From Gammaproteobacteria bacterium (GTDB lineage Bacteria; Pseudomonadota; Gammaproteobacteria; Steroidobacterales; XN24), in the NCBI GenBank assembly GCA_024640085.1, contig JAHEFR010000002.1, positions 62,001 to 126,000 on the forward strand: DNA of 64,000 bases, in the 5' to 3' direction. The notes beneath the pieces are model-generated. The model was not told the origin of the DNA, made no database searches, and was given only the letters and a program-made list of their open reading frames with translations. Made by a program: the position numbers and the translations under genes. Positions 43,331-52,750 of the stretch are shown here, in pieces (position 1 is the stretch's first letter; every line of letters begins with the position of its first letter).

Positions 43331-43941
43331 GTGAAGTCCGGGTCCGGCGTCGCAAGACTCCAGTGATCGGCGATCAGCCTTATCCTGACGTCGCCGTTTT
43401 CCATGACGATCTTCCCAGGTAGCAGGGTGCCGTTCGAGGTCTGGTAGCGGTCATACCGGATCGCCCAGCCGCTCTGGGTAAGCCTGACCAATCTGCCTTG
43501 CTCGTCGACGATCTCCTCTGCCACCGATGCCGGGTCGGAAACGCCCAGGATCCAGAACCGCATGCTGTGGACCGGCAGGCTCCAGCCGAGTTCATGGGCC
43601 ATCTCCGCCTCCGGATCGTCCAGAAGATACTCGTCGCCACGGGTCGTCTCGACACGGAGCCGCTCCCGATCACCGTGAATGCGGAATCCGCCCACACCGA
43701 AGGGTCCGCGGACACGAAAATCCACATCGTCTCTCATCTGCTCCCAGGTGAGACTGCCGTTGTAACCATCGTCCCCGGATCTGACTGCCAGCCGTCCTTC
43801 CAGACGCCAGTCGTCCAGTTGTCTCAGGAAATCCCGGCGTTCGGGCCAGTTGGCGTTTACCGCCACCCCTGCCCGGTCCGGTGGGGTAGCGCACCCTCCC
43901 AGGGCGACCAGGGCCAGGACGCCTGCGACAAGTAGCCTCAC
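43327..43941 (-). CDS. lolB: Outer-membrane lipoprotein receptor LolB
   Basis: 204 residues; lipobox VALGGC (Cys17). WRLEGRLAVRSGDDGYNGSL and the following ...WEQMRDDVDFRVRGPFGVG, then YLLDDPEAEMAHELGWSLPV are characteristic of LolB. It accepts lipoproteins from LolA and inserts them in the outer membrane. GTG 43941 overlaps the TPR-protein stop (GTGA). Relevant to the lipoproteins of the 19-22 kb block and the Cus proteins. Confidence 0.95.
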   Translation of the reverse strand: MRLLVAGVLALVALGGCATPPDRAGVAVNANWPERRDFLRQLDDWRLEGRLAVRSGDDGYNGSLTWEQMRDDVDFRVRGPFGVGGFRIHGDRERLRVETTRGDEYLLDDPEAEMAHELGWSLPVHSMRFWILGVSDPASVAEEIVDEQGRLVRLTQSGWAIRYDRYQTSNGTLLPGKIVMENGDVRIRLIADHWSLATPDPDFT

Positions 43942-45608
43942 TGCATTAGCCGGTCGATCACTCTCTGCAGAACAAGGCTATCCGGATTCTCGGCCAACGC
44001 CTCGAACCAGATCTCTTCCGCGCCTTCCCGGTCACCGCCATTCCAGAGCACCTCGCCCAGATGAGCGGCGATTTCCGGATCCCGGCTCATGCTCCAAGCG
44101 CGGCGCAGGTACTCGATGGCCGCGGCGTCGTCGCCCAGCCGGTACTCCACCCAGCCCATGCTGTCGACGATTGCCGGATTGTCGGGATCCAGGTCCAACG
44201 CCCGCTTGATATAGCCGTAGGCTTCCTCGTACCGGTCGGTCCGGTCGGCCAGCGTGTATCCGAGGGCATTGAGAGCCACCGGGTCATCCGGGTTCTCGCG
44301 CAGCAGCGCCTCCAGTTCCTCGATGGAGTCGTCTGTGCGGCCCATCCTGTCGTACAGGAACGCCCGGGAATAAAGCAGGCCTTCGTCCCCGGGGTAGCGC
44401 TGCAGTTCCCGCGTATAGATTTCGAGGGCCTCGTCGAAGCGATCCATACGCATGAGCAGTTCGCCGCGGGCGGCCGCAAGGTCCACGCTGGAGGCGGGAT
44501 CGGTCACGGCAACCTGCTCCAGGCTCCCCAGTGCCTCCTCGGTCTTGCCCAAGCGGTAGAGGATCAGGCTGAGTCGCACCCGAGCCGGAACCAGATTGTC
44601 CCCGCTGTTGATCTGCGAATAAAAATTGACGGCGCTGTCCAGGTCACCGTCCAGTTCCGCGATGCTGCCCAGGTAGAAGAGCGAGTCAGCCACGAACATG
44701 CCGGTCCCGATAAGTTCCACGAAATACCGGCCGGCAAGATCCATGTTGCCCTGTTGGAACTCCAGGAAGCCCAGGGTGCGCAGGGCGCCGGGGAGTCTCG
44801 GATACTCCGCCAGCAGGAGTTCCAGTTCCAGGCGGGCCTCTTCAGGCCTGTCGGCGGCAAGCAGCAGCAACGCATACTCCAACCTCATCCTGGGATCGTC
44901 GCGGAACTCCGGCCGCCCCTGCAACAGAGCCAGCCCCTCCTCGGTCCGGCCGTCCGCGATCAGGCAGCGGGCGTGCAGGACCGTAGCTTCGGTCCAATCC
45001 GGGCGCGCCTCCATGGCCCGGTCGGACTCGGACAGGGCGAGCGCCACATCGCCGGATATAAGGCTCATGTAGGCCAACGCATAAGATGCGGTCGGGTCGT
45101 CTGGATGGGCCTTGGCCAACCTGCGCATGGCGCCGAAGGCGGCTTCCTCGTCCCGGGCCTCCATCAACACGGGCAGGAGCGCGGCGTAACCATCGTCCGA
45201 GCTGGCCTCGACGACACCGTGCAGGTACTCCAGTTGAGGCAACGCGCGACGGACCGCCCCCTGCTGAAGATACAGCAACACCAGGTCGCGCCTGGCCTCC
45301 AGGGAATCCGGCACCAGGTCGACCCAGTGCTCTACCGCCTCGACAGCCTGCTCGTAGGTCCCGTACTCGTAGACGATGCGTCCCGCCCGGGCTGCCAGTT
45401 CGGGATCGTCGTTGCCTTTCAGGGCGCGGTGATACTCGGTGGCCGCCACATAATACTCGTGGCGCTGGAGGGCGATCTCAGCCATCAAGACGTGATAATC
45501 GGTACCCTCCGCAGTGCTTTCTTCCGCCCCGCCGCTTCGATCGCTGCCGTGAACGCAGGCGGAGGCGGAGACAATCGCCAGCAGAGCGGAAAAAACAAGG
45601 TATTTCAT
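43938..45608 (-). CDS. Exported TPR-repeat protein upstream of lolB
   Basis: 556 residues. ATG 45608 starts a signal peptide (MKYLVFSALLAIVSASAC), possibly a lipoprotein although ASAC is a weak lipobox. The rest is a continuous array of TPR pairs, clearest at the C terminus (NPDDPVALNALGYTLADRTD, then YGYIKRALDLDPDNPAIVDS and MGWVEYRLGDDAAAIEYLRR). Tetratricopeptide proteins in this position before lolB are common in gammaproteobacteria; their partner is uncertain, perhaps envelope assembly. It is divergent from hemA with a 128-base shared control region. Confidence 0.9.
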   Translation of the reverse strand: MKYLVFSALLAIVSASACVHGSDRSGGAEESTAEGTDYHVLMAEIALQRHEYYVAATEYHRALKGNDDPELAARAGRIVYEYGTYEQAVEAVEHWVDLVPDSLEARRDLVLLYLQQGAVRRALPQLEYLHGVVEASSDDGYAALLPVLMEARDEEAAFGAMRRLAKAHPDDPTASYALAYMSLISGDVALALSESDRAMEARPDWTEATVLHARCLIADGRTEEGLALLQGRPEFRDDPRMRLEYALLLLAADRPEEARLELELLLAEYPRLPGALRTLGFLEFQQGNMDLAGRYFVELIGTGMFVADSLFYLGSIAELDGDLDSAVNFYSQINSGDNLVPARVRLSLILYRLGKTEEALGSLEQVAVTDPASSVDLAAARGELLMRMDRFDEALEIYTRELQRYPGDEGLLYSRAFLYDRMGRTDDSIEELEALLRENPDDPVALNALGYTLADRTDRYEEAYGYIKRALDLDPDNPAIVDSMGWVEYRLGDDAAAIEYLRRAWSMSRDPEIAAHLGEVLWNGGDREGAEEIWFEALAENPDSLVLQRVIDRLMQ

Positions 45609-45736
45609 AGGGGTGCACGAAAGTATGGGTGGGCCAATATACCGTATCGGCGGTGGGGCCGATACGCCGCCGATCTTGTGCGCCCACGGTCGATGGCCGA
45701 CAATTGCGCACATATTGCACAGCCGACGTCCCCGGA

Positions 45737-46990
45737 ATGCCACTCAAGATACTCGGAGTCAATCATCGGACGGCCCCTGTCGAGCTTCGGGAGAAGGTGG
45801 CCTTCGATCCGACGCAGCTCAATGGCGCCCTGCACGAGCTCATGGCCCTTCCCGAGATCGAGGAAGTGGTCATCGTCTCCACGTGCAACCGTACCGAGCT
45901 TTACGGCGACTATCTCAATGGCGGGGTCAGGCAGACCCGGGACTGGCTGATGGAATATCACAGTCTCTCCGGCAGCATGGACGACTGCCTTTACACGTTC
46001 GACAAGCAGCGTGCCGTCTCCCACACATTCTCCGTAGCCTGCGGACTGGATTCGGCCATCCTGGGAGAACCCCAGATTCTCGGTCAGATGAAGGACGCCT
46101 ATCGGACCGCGAAGGAGGCCGGCTCCACCGGCCCGGTCCTCCACGGACTTTTCCAGCAGGCGTTCTCTGTGGCCAAGCAGGTCCGTACCGACACGGACAT
46201 TGGCGCGAGCGCCGTCTCCGTGGCCTTCGCGGCTGTCAGCATGGCCCGACAGGTGTTCGCGGACCTGGGCAACAACACGGCGCTTCTCATCGGCGCCGGC
46301 GAGACCATCGAGTTGACGGCCCGCCACCTGCACGCCCGGGGCCTGAATCGGATGATCATCGCCAACCGGAGCATCGCCCGGGCGCGTGCGCTGGCCCACC
46401 AGTTCAAGGGCTACGCCATCGAACTCGGGGAGATACCGGATCACCTGGCGGACGCGGACATCATCATCAGCGCCACAGCCAGTCCGGAGCCCCTGGTCCG
46501 GCGGCAGGTAATGGAAAAGGCCCTGGAGGCGCGCCGGCACAGGCCAGTGTTCATCGCCGATCTCGCCGTGCCTCGGGACGTGGAGGAAACCGTCGCCGAC
46601 CTGGAGGACGTGTATCTGTACACCGTCGACGACCTCCAGGGAGTCATCCGCGAGAACCTCAAGTCTCGTCGGCAGGCCGCCAGACAGGCTCAGCAGATCA
46701 TCGAGGCGGAAGTGGCCAGGTTCGTCATGGCCCAGCGTATCCGGGACGCCGCGCCGACAATCCGCGCCATGCGCGGGAAGGCCGAGGAAATTCGGGACGA
46801 CGTCTTCCGCAACGCCCGGCGACAGCTGGCGGGAGGCCGCGCCCCGGAGGAGGTCCTGGACTACCTGGCCCGGACCCTGACCAACAAGCTCATGCATATC
46901 CCGAGCAGCGAGTTGCGCAAGGCGAGCGAGCGTGGCGATGGCGATATCCTCCGGGCGGCCAAGAACCTGTTCGGCATCGACGACGACTAG
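45737..46990 (+). CDS. hemA: Glutamyl-tRNA reductase
   Basis: 417 residues. Catalytic Cys50 is in VSTCNRTELYG, preceded by GVNHRTAPVELREK; AILGEPQILGQMKDAY and the NADPH fold ALLIGAGETIELTARHL follow. It makes glutamate-1-semialdehyde from Glu-tRNA, the first committed step of tetrapyrrole synthesis. ATG 45737 is internal to a longer frame and matches the family N terminus (MPLKILGVNHR). prfA follows after 99 bases. Confidence 0.97.
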   Translation: MPLKILGVNHRTAPVELREKVAFDPTQLNGALHELMALPEIEEVVIVSTCNRTELYGDYLNGGVRQTRDWLMEYHSLSGSMDDCLYTFDKQRAVSHTFSVACGLDSAILGEPQILGQMKDAYRTAKEAGSTGPVLHGLFQQAFSVAKQVRTDTDIGASAVSVAFAAVSMARQVFADLGNNTALLIGAGETIELTARHLHARGLNRMIIANRSIARARALAHQFKGYAIELGEIPDHLADADIIISATASPEPLVRRQVMEKALEARRHRPVFIADLAVPRDVEETVADLEDVYLYTVDDLQGVIRENLKSRRQAARQAQQIIEAEVARFVMAQRIRDAAPTIRAMRGKAEEIRDDVFRNARRQLAGGRAPEEVLDYLARTLTNKLMHIPSSELRKASERGDGDILRAAKNLFGIDDD

Positions 46991-47089
46991 AGCCTTACCC
47001 ACCGCGTCGATCTGGAAGCGGCTGAGGGCGGACGCGGATTCGGCTAGAATTCGCGGTCCTGTTTCCGCCCCGGACTTTTCGCCACGACA

Positions 47090-48172
47090 GTGAAGGCATC
47101 CCTGCGAGACAAGCTGAGTTCCCTGGCCGATCGATTCGAGGAGGTCGGCGCTCTCCTGTCCGATCCAGAGACCATCGCCGACCAGCCGAAGTTCCGCAAT
47201 CTGTCCAGGGAATATTCGCGCCTGGGGCCGGTGGTGCGGGATTTCGTAGAGTGGCGGAGGGTGGAGGACGATCTGGAGACTGCATTGGAGATGCAATCGG
47301 ATCCGGATGCCGGGGTTCGCGCCATGGGCGAAGAAGAATCGTCTGGCCTGGAGGAGCGACGCGAGCGCCTGGAGGCCCGACTGAAGAAACACCTGATCCC
47401 CACCGACCCCAGGGATCACAGCAACATCTATCTCGAAATCCGGGCGGGCACGGGCGGCGACGAGGCCGCACTGTTTGCGGGCGATCTGTTCAGAATGTAC
47501 GGGCGCTACGCGGAATCCCTAGGCTGGAAAGTGGAGATCATGTCGGCCAGCGAGGGCGAGCACGGCGGCTACAAGGAGATCATCAGCCGGGTCGTCGGGG
47601 ACGGCGCATATTCCAGGCTCAAGTTCGAGTCAGGCGCCCATCGGGTCCAGCGGGTTCCCGAGACGGAATCCCAGGGCCGCATCCACACGTCGGCCTGCAC
47701 GGTCGCCGTGCTGCCGGAAGTGGAGGAGATCGAAGAGGTGGAGGTCAACGCAGGTGACCTGCGCGTGGACACCTACCGCGCATCGGGCGCCGGCGGCCAA
47801 CACGTCAACAAGACGGACTCGGCGGTCCGGCTCACCCACCTGCCGACAGGCATCGTGGTGGAATGCCAGGACGAGCGGTCCCAGCACAAAAACCGCGCCC
47901 GGGCCATGGCGCTTCTGAAAGCGCGACTGCTCGACGCCGAAGTGGAGAAACAGGTCACTGAACAGGCTCAGACCCGGCGATTGCTGGTCGGTTCCGGAGA
48001 CCGGTCGGAGCGCATCCGGACCTACAATTTCCCACAGGGTCGCGTCACCGATCACCGCATAAATCTGACGCTGTACAAGCTCGACGAGATCCTCGAGGGG
48101 AACCTCGACGCTGTCGTGGAGCCTCTAATCAACGAATACCACGCAGAACAGCTCGCCGCGATCACCGAATAG
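47090..48172 (+). CDS. prfA: Peptide chain release factor 1
   Basis: 360 residues, GTG start. The peptidyl-hydrolysis motif GAGGQHVN and the anticodon-mimicking tripeptide region [14 protein letters not shown] are present. RF1 reads UAG and UAA; its GGQ glutamine is methylated by PrmC, whose gene lies 3.7 kb downstream rather than adjacent. A cysteine synthase gene starts 8 bases after the stop. Confidence 0.97.
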   Translation: MKASLRDKLSSLADRFEEVGALLSDPETIADQPKFRNLSREYSRLGPVVRDFVEWRRVEDDLETALEMQSDPDAGVRAMGEEESSGLEERRERLEARLKKHLIPTDPRDHSNIYLEIRAGTGGDEAALFAGDLFRMYGRYAESLGWKVEIMSASEGEHGGYKEIISRVVGDGAYSRLKFESGAHRVQRVPETESQGRIHTSACTVAVLPEVEEIEEVEVNAGDLRVDTYRASGAGGQHVNKTDSAVRLTHLPTGIVVECQDERSQHKNRARAMALLKARLLDAEVEKQVTEQAQTRRLLVGSGDRSERIRTYNFPQGRVTDHRINLTLYKLDEILEGNLDAVVEPLINEYHAEQLAAITE

Positions 48173-48180
48173 GGAACAAG

Positions 48181-49200
48181 ATGGATGTGAAGGACAGCAC
48201 CCTCGGAGCCATCGGCCGTACGGCCCTGATCCGTCTGAGAGCGGCGTCGCAGGCCACCGGATGCGAAATCCTCGGCAAGGCCGAGTTCCTCAATCCCGGA
48301 GGATCGGTCAAGGACCGGGCGGCGCTGGGCATCGTCCGCGATGGAGAGCGTCGCGGCCTGATCCGGCCGGGGACCGCGATTGTGGAGGGCACGGCGGGCA
48401 ACACCGGCATCGGGCTCGCCCTTGTGGGCAATGCGCTCGGTTACCGCACCATCATCGTCATGCCCAACACTCAGAGCCAGGAGAAGGTGGACACGCTACG
48501 GGCCTACGGTGCTGAGGTCAGGCTGATCCCCGCCGTGCCTTACAAGAACCCGGCGCACTTTATCCATACCTCCAGGCGCCTGGCGGAGGAGATGAACGGC
48601 CGAGATCCGGGTTCCGCATTCTGGGCAAACCAGTTCGACAATATGGCCAATAGCGCCTTCCACGAGGAGACCACCGGGCCGGAGATCTGGGCCCAGACCG
48701 ACGGCAGGGTGGACGGGTTCGTCTGCTCGGTTGGCTCCGGCGGAACGCTGGCTGGCGTGGGCGTTTCTCTTAAGGCACACAACCCGGCGATCAGGATCGC
48801 TCTGTCGGATCCGGGGGGCTCGGGCCTGTTCGCCTGGTACGACCGCGGCGAGATCAAGGTGGAGGGCAGCTCCATCACCGAGGGCATCGGCAACAGCCGT
48901 ATCACCGCGAACCTGGAAAAGGCGCCAGTGGACGTCGCCTACAAGATCCCGGACGAGGAGGCGATCCCGCTGGTCTTCGACATGATCCGCGACGAGGGAC
49001 TTTGCCTGGGGGGCTCCAGCGGCATCAACGTGGCAGGGGCAATCCGACTGGCCCGGGAGCTGGGTCCCGGCCATACCATTGTCACCGTCCTGTGCGACTC
49101 GGGGCTGCGATACAAGGGCCGGTTGTTCAACCCGGAGTTTCTCGCCTCCAAGGGCCTGGAAGTTCCGGATTTCGTGGCCCGCATGGGCCAGGCCGAGTAA
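48181..49200 (+). CDS. Cysteine synthase-family PLP enzyme (CysK-like)
   Basis: 339 residues. Fold type II PLP enzyme: FLNPGGSVKDRAAL carries the PLP Lys, EGTAGNTGIGLAL and VGSGGTLAGVG the substrate and phosphate loops, and LGGSSGINVAGAIR a late motif. Makes cysteine from O-acetylserine and sulfide, or acts as a related beta-replacement enzyme. ATG 48181 is 8 bases after prfA, suggesting cotranscription. It is longer than standard CysK (about 320) through a C-terminal extension. Convergent with the cystathionine enzymes. Confidence 0.9.
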   Translation: MDVKDSTLGAIGRTALIRLRAASQATGCEILGKAEFLNPGGSVKDRAALGIVRDGERRGLIRPGTAIVEGTAGNTGIGLALVGNALGYRTIIVMPNTQSQEKVDTLRAYGAEVRLIPAVPYKNPAHFIHTSRRLAEEMNGRDPGSAFWANQFDNMANSAFHEETTGPEIWAQTDGRVDGFVCSVGSGGTLAGVGVSLKAHNPAIRIALSDPGGSGLFAWYDRGEIKVEGSSITEGIGNSRITANLEKAPVDVAYKIPDEEAIPLVFDMIRDEGLCLGGSSGINVAGAIRLARELGPGHTIVTVLCDSGLRYKGRLFNPEFLASKGLEVPDFVARMGQAE

Positions 49201-49237
49201 ACATCCCCCGCCAACCAGCGAGGATGCGGGACGGTAT

Positions 49238-50398
49238 CTACACGCCCGCCAGAGCCTGATGCAGGTCTGCCTGCAGGTCCGCCAGGTCCTCGACCCCTAC
49301 CGACAGGCGGATCAGGTTGTCGTCAATCCCCAGCGCCGCACGGCGATCCGGCGCGACGGACGCATGGGTCATGATGGCCGGGTGATCGATCAGGCTCTCG
49401 ACCCCGCCCAGGCTCTCGGCCAGGGCGAATACGCGGCAACGCTCCAATACTCGCGTGGCCCCCTCCAGGCCGCCCCGTACGAAGAAAGTGACGATGCCAC
49501 CGCCTCCCATCTGCCTCATGGCCAGCTCGCGCTGGGGGTGGGAGTCGAGCCCCGGGTAGATAACCCGCTCTACCGCCGGGTGGAGTTCCAGCCAGGCGGC
49601 GATTTCGGCAGCGTTCCCGGTATGGCGCTCCATCCTGAGGGCGAGAGTCTTCAGCCCCCTCAACGCCAGGAAACTGTCGAAGGGCCCGAGCACGGCGCCG
49701 ATCGAGTTCTGCAGAAAAGCGAGCTTCCCTGCCAGAGCTTCGTCGCGGACAACCACGGCGCCGCCCACCATGTCGGAGTGACCGTTTAGATATTTGGTGG
49801 CGGAGTGGACAACGATATCTGCGCCGTACTCCAGCGGCCGCTGGACCCAGGGCGTCGCAAAGGTGTTGTCCACGACAAGCAGCAGGCTCCGATCGGCGAC
49901 GGCTCGGGCCACGGCCTCCAGGTCCACGAGCTTGAGCAGGGGATTCGAAGGGGTCTCCACCCAGACCATGCGCGTCTCCGGTCGCAGCGCGGATTGCAGC
50001 GCCTCGGCATCGGACAGGTCCGCAAAGGTGAACTCATGTCCGGCCGAACGGTTCCTGACCTGCCCGAACAGCCTGGCGGTCCCGCCGTAAAGATCGTCCA
50101 TGGCGACGACGTGGCTGCCGGCATCCAGGAGTTCCAGCACGGTGGAGATCGCGGCCATCCCCGAGGCGAACGCGAACCCCCGGCTACCCGCCTCCAGGTC
50201 GGCGATGCATCGTTCAAACGCCATGCGTGTGGGATTCTGGGTGCGGGAATACTCGAATCCCTTGTGGCGACCCGGGCTCTCCTGCACGTAGGTGGAGGTG
50301 GCATAGATCGGCTGCATGATGGCGCCGGTGGAGGGATCGGGTGCCTGGCCAGCGTGGATGGCCCGGGTGGCGAATCCGGTCTTGGTGTCTTCGCTCAT
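49238..50398 (-). CDS. Cystathionine gamma-lyase/gamma-synthase family enzyme
   Basis: 386 residues. Cys/Met-metabolism PLP enzyme: FEYSRTQNPTRMAFERCIA, VDNTFATPWVQRPLEYGADI and the PLP lysine in HSATKYLNGHSD. ATG 50398 overlaps the stop of the cystathionine beta-synthase gene (ATGA). The pair suggests transsulfuration from homocysteine to cysteine, with this enzyme cleaving cystathionine. Gamma-synthase activity cannot be excluded from sequence alone. Confidence 0.92.
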   Translation of the reverse strand: MSEDTKTGFATRAIHAGQAPDPSTGAIMQPIYATSTYVQESPGRHKGFEYSRTQNPTRMAFERCIADLEAGSRGFAFASGMAAISTVLELLDAGSHVVAMDDLYGGTARLFGQVRNRSAGHEFTFADLSDAEALQSALRPETRMVWVETPSNPLLKLVDLEAVARAVADRSLLLVVDNTFATPWVQRPLEYGADIVVHSATKYLNGHSDMVGGAVVVRDEALAGKLAFLQNSIGAVLGPFDSFLALRGLKTLALRMERHTGNAAEIAAWLELHPAVERVIYPGLDSHPQRELAMRQMGGGGIVTFFVRGGLEGATRVLERCRVFALAESLGGVESLIDHPAIMTHASVAPDRRAALGIDDNLIRLSVGVEDLADLQADLHQALAGV

Positions 50399-51777
50399 AT
50401 CCCACCCCCCTGGTGCAGGCGTCTCAGGTAATTGAGCACATCGCTACGCGTGATGAGCCCGAGGAACGCCTGGCCTCCGGCTTCGGTCACCGCGGCGTAG
50501 GAGTCGCCATGGAGAAGCGCCACCAGATTGTCCATGCTGGTTTCCTTGTCCACCTTCAGGAACTGGGTCCGCATGGCCTGGCTCACTGGCTCCGTCATGA
50601 GGACCGGACGGCCGAAGACAAAGCGGATGATGTCGTCTTCGGTGATAACGCCGACCAATCGGTCCTCGTGCATCACCGGCAGCTGGGAGAATCCGGCGTT
50701 GCGCAGTCGATTGTGCGCAGTGATAAGGATGTCGTCAGGGCCCACGGTCACCGTTGCCCGTTCCCCATGCGGCCGTCCGATCAGGTCCCTGAGGTCGCCG
50801 GTCCGCTCGCGCTCGATGAAACCGTTATCCTCCATCCAGAAGTCGTTGTAGAGCTTGGACAGATACTTGTTGCCGGTGTCGCAGGCGAAGGTCACGACCC
50901 GCTGCGGCTCCGTCTGTTCCCGGCAGTATCGCAGTGCGGCCGCCAGCAGGGTGCCGGAGGAGGATCCGGCGAGGATGCCCTCCTTTAGCAGGAGGTCCCG
51001 GGCGGTTGAGAAAGACTCGGCGTCGCTGATGGTGTAGGCCTTGCTCACCAGGGAGAGATCGCAGATGTCGGGCACGAAATCCTCGCCGATGCCCTCCACC
51101 AGCCACGGGCCGCCCGGGCGAACCTCCCCTGTCTCGATGTATCGGGCAAGTATCGAGCCCTCGGGATCCGCCAGCACCATGCTTACCCCCGGCGCCTCGC
51201 GCCGAAAGAAGGCGCTCATACCGCTGATGGTGCCGCTGCTGCCGACCCCGACGACCACCGCGTCCAGATCGTGTTCCATCTGTTCCCAGATCTCGGGGGC
51301 CGTTGTGGTCTCGTGGGCGCTCGGATTGTCCGGATTACCGAACTGATTGATGTAGTAACCCCCCGATTCGGTGGCAATGCGGCGCGCCAGATCCTGATAA
51401 TACTCGGGGTGGCCCTTGCCGACGTCAGACCGCGTCAGGACGATCTCCGCACCCATGGCGCGGAGGTTGAATATCTTCTCCTGGCTCATCTTGTCGGGCA
51501 GAACCAGCACCAGTCGGTAACCCTTCTGGGCGGCCACCAGGGCCAGACCGATGCCGGTGTTTCCGGCAGTGGCCTCGACCAGTGTGTCGCCGGGCTGGAT
51601 GTCGCCCCTCTTTTCCGCCGCCTCGATCATGGAGACGCCGATCCGGTCCTTGATGGACCCGCCAGGATTCATCAGCTCTAGCTTGAGGAATAATCGGCAG
51701 GGACCGGTATCGATACGGGTCACTTCGAGCAAGGGCGTGCGCCCGACCATGTCGAGCACGTTACTGTATCGGATCAT
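50395..51777 (-). CDS. Cystathionine beta-synthase with C-terminal CBS domain pair
   Basis: 460 residues. Catalytic fold II domain (1-330): LMNPGGSIKDRIG with the PLP Lys, EATAGNTGIGLAL, VGVGSSGTISGM, and LAGSSSGTLLAAAL. Two CBS domains (about 340-455) follow, with FSQLPVMHEDRLVGVITEDD and FLGLITRSDVLNYL; in this family they bind S-adenosylmethionine or nucleotides and regulate. No heme-binding N terminus is visible. First gene of the two-gene transsulfuration operon. Confidence 0.94.
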   Translation of the reverse strand: MIRYSNVLDMVGRTPLLEVTRIDTGPCRLFLKLELMNPGGSIKDRIGVSMIEAAEKRGDIQPGDTLVEATAGNTGIGLALVAAQKGYRLVLVLPDKMSQEKIFNLRAMGAEIVLTRSDVGKGHPEYYQDLARRIATESGGYYINQFGNPDNPSAHETTTAPEIWEQMEHDLDAVVVGVGSSGTISGMSAFFRREAPGVSMVLADPEGSILARYIETGEVRPGGPWLVEGIGEDFVPDICDLSLVSKAYTISDAESFSTARDLLLKEGILAGSSSGTLLAAALRYCREQTEPQRVVTFACDTGNKYLSKLYNDFWMEDNGFIERERTGDLRDLIGRPHGERATVTVGPDDILITAHNRLRNAGFSQLPVMHEDRLVGVITEDDIIRFVFGRPVLMTEPVSQAMRTQFLKVDKETSMDNLVALLHGDSYAAVTEAGGQAFLGLITRSDVLNYLRRLHQGGGI

Positions 51778-51805
51778 CGCTCCTCCGCCAGATCCCGGTT
51801 GGGTC

Positions 51806-51835
51806 AGGGCCTGTTAACGCTCTCGGACAGGCCCT
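51806..51835. promoter_or_regulatory. Perfect 9-bp inverted repeat in the CBS/prmC divergent region
   Basis: AGGGCCTGT and ACAGGCCCT separated by 12 bases, in the 115-base region between two divergent genes. The 5' arm lies 29 bases from the CBS start and the 3' arm 58 bases from the prmC start, with TAGTAT/TATTAG just beyond as a possible prmC -10. No T run follows, so an operator is more likely than a terminator. Confidence 0.5.
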
Positions 51836-51892
51836 AGTATTAGAGTCCCGGACGGGGCGTATTCTACGCCAGGCCGTGGACAGGGACAGACG

Positions 51893-52750
51893 ATGCAGGA
51901 ACACCCCGAACACACAGTTGGCAGTTACCTGGACGACGCCGCGGCGATCCTGTCCATCGGCGCGGAGACGGCCCGACTGGACGCCGAGGTCCTCATGGGC
52001 ATGGTGCTCCGGCGGCCGCGCAGCTTTCTCCACGCCCACCCCGAGCGTCACCTGGATCCGGGCGAGGCGGCGGAATTCGAGATGCTGGTCCGGCGGCGGT
52101 TCTCGGGGGAACCGATCGCCTACATCTCTGGTGTCAGGGAGTTCTGGTCGATGCCCCTGAGGGTCAATCGTCACGTGCTCATCCCCCGCCCGGATACGGA
52201 ACTGCTGGTGGAGAAGGCCCTCGTAAGGACACCGGAGGATGAGGGCGTGCGGGTCCTCGATCTCGGCACCGGCAGCGGCGCGGTGGCCCTGGCCATCGCC
52301 CGGGAGCGGCCGCACGCCGAAGTCATCGGCGTTGACAATTCCCCCGAGGCCCTGCGCATCGCCCGGCTCAATGCCCAGGTCCTGAAGATCGACAACGTCA
52401 GCTTCCTCGAAAGCAACTGGTTCGACGCGGTGCGCGGGCAGAAATTCCACACCGTCGTGTCGAATCCGCCCTATGTCATCAATCGCGACGAATACCTGAT
52501 GGCGGGCGAACTCCGTTTCGAACCCCAGGACGCCCTCGCCGGCGGCGACGACGGGCTGGAATGCATCGGCGCCATCATCGACCGGGCCCACAATTACATC
52601 GTGCGACAAGGTTGGATGCTCCTCGAGCACGGTGCGGAACAGCAGCGGGCGGTGCACCGCCTGCTGGAGGCCCAGCGCTACTACGATATCTGCTGCTACC
52701 AGGACCTGGCGGGCCTGGACCGGGTGACCGAATGCAGGTTCGTGGAGTGA
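51893..52750 (+). CDS. prmC: Release-factor glutamine N5-methyltransferase
   Basis: 285 residues. Catalytic NPPY motif in VVSNPPYVINRDEY and SAM-binding VLDLGTGSGAVALAIA. RPDTELLVE, the acidic EPQDALAGG loop and the C-terminal LAGLDRVTECRF are typical of PrmC. It methylates the Gln of the GGQ motif in RF1 and RF2. It is separated from prfA by the three sulfur-metabolism genes. ATG 51893 is the family start. Its stop overlaps the next gene (GTGA). Confidence 0.94.
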   Translation: MQEHPEHTVGSYLDDAAAILSIGAETARLDAEVLMGMVLRRPRSFLHAHPERHLDPGEAAEFEMLVRRRFSGEPIAYISGVREFWSMPLRVNRHVLIPRPDTELLVEKALVRTPEDEGVRVLDLGTGSGAVALAIARERPHAEVIGVDNSPEALRIARLNAQVLKIDNVSFLESNWFDAVRGQKFHTVVSNPPYVINRDEYLMAGELRFEPQDALAGGDDGLECIGAIIDRAHNYIVRQGWMLLEHGAEQQRAVHRLLEAQRYYDICCYQDLAGLDRVTECRFVE

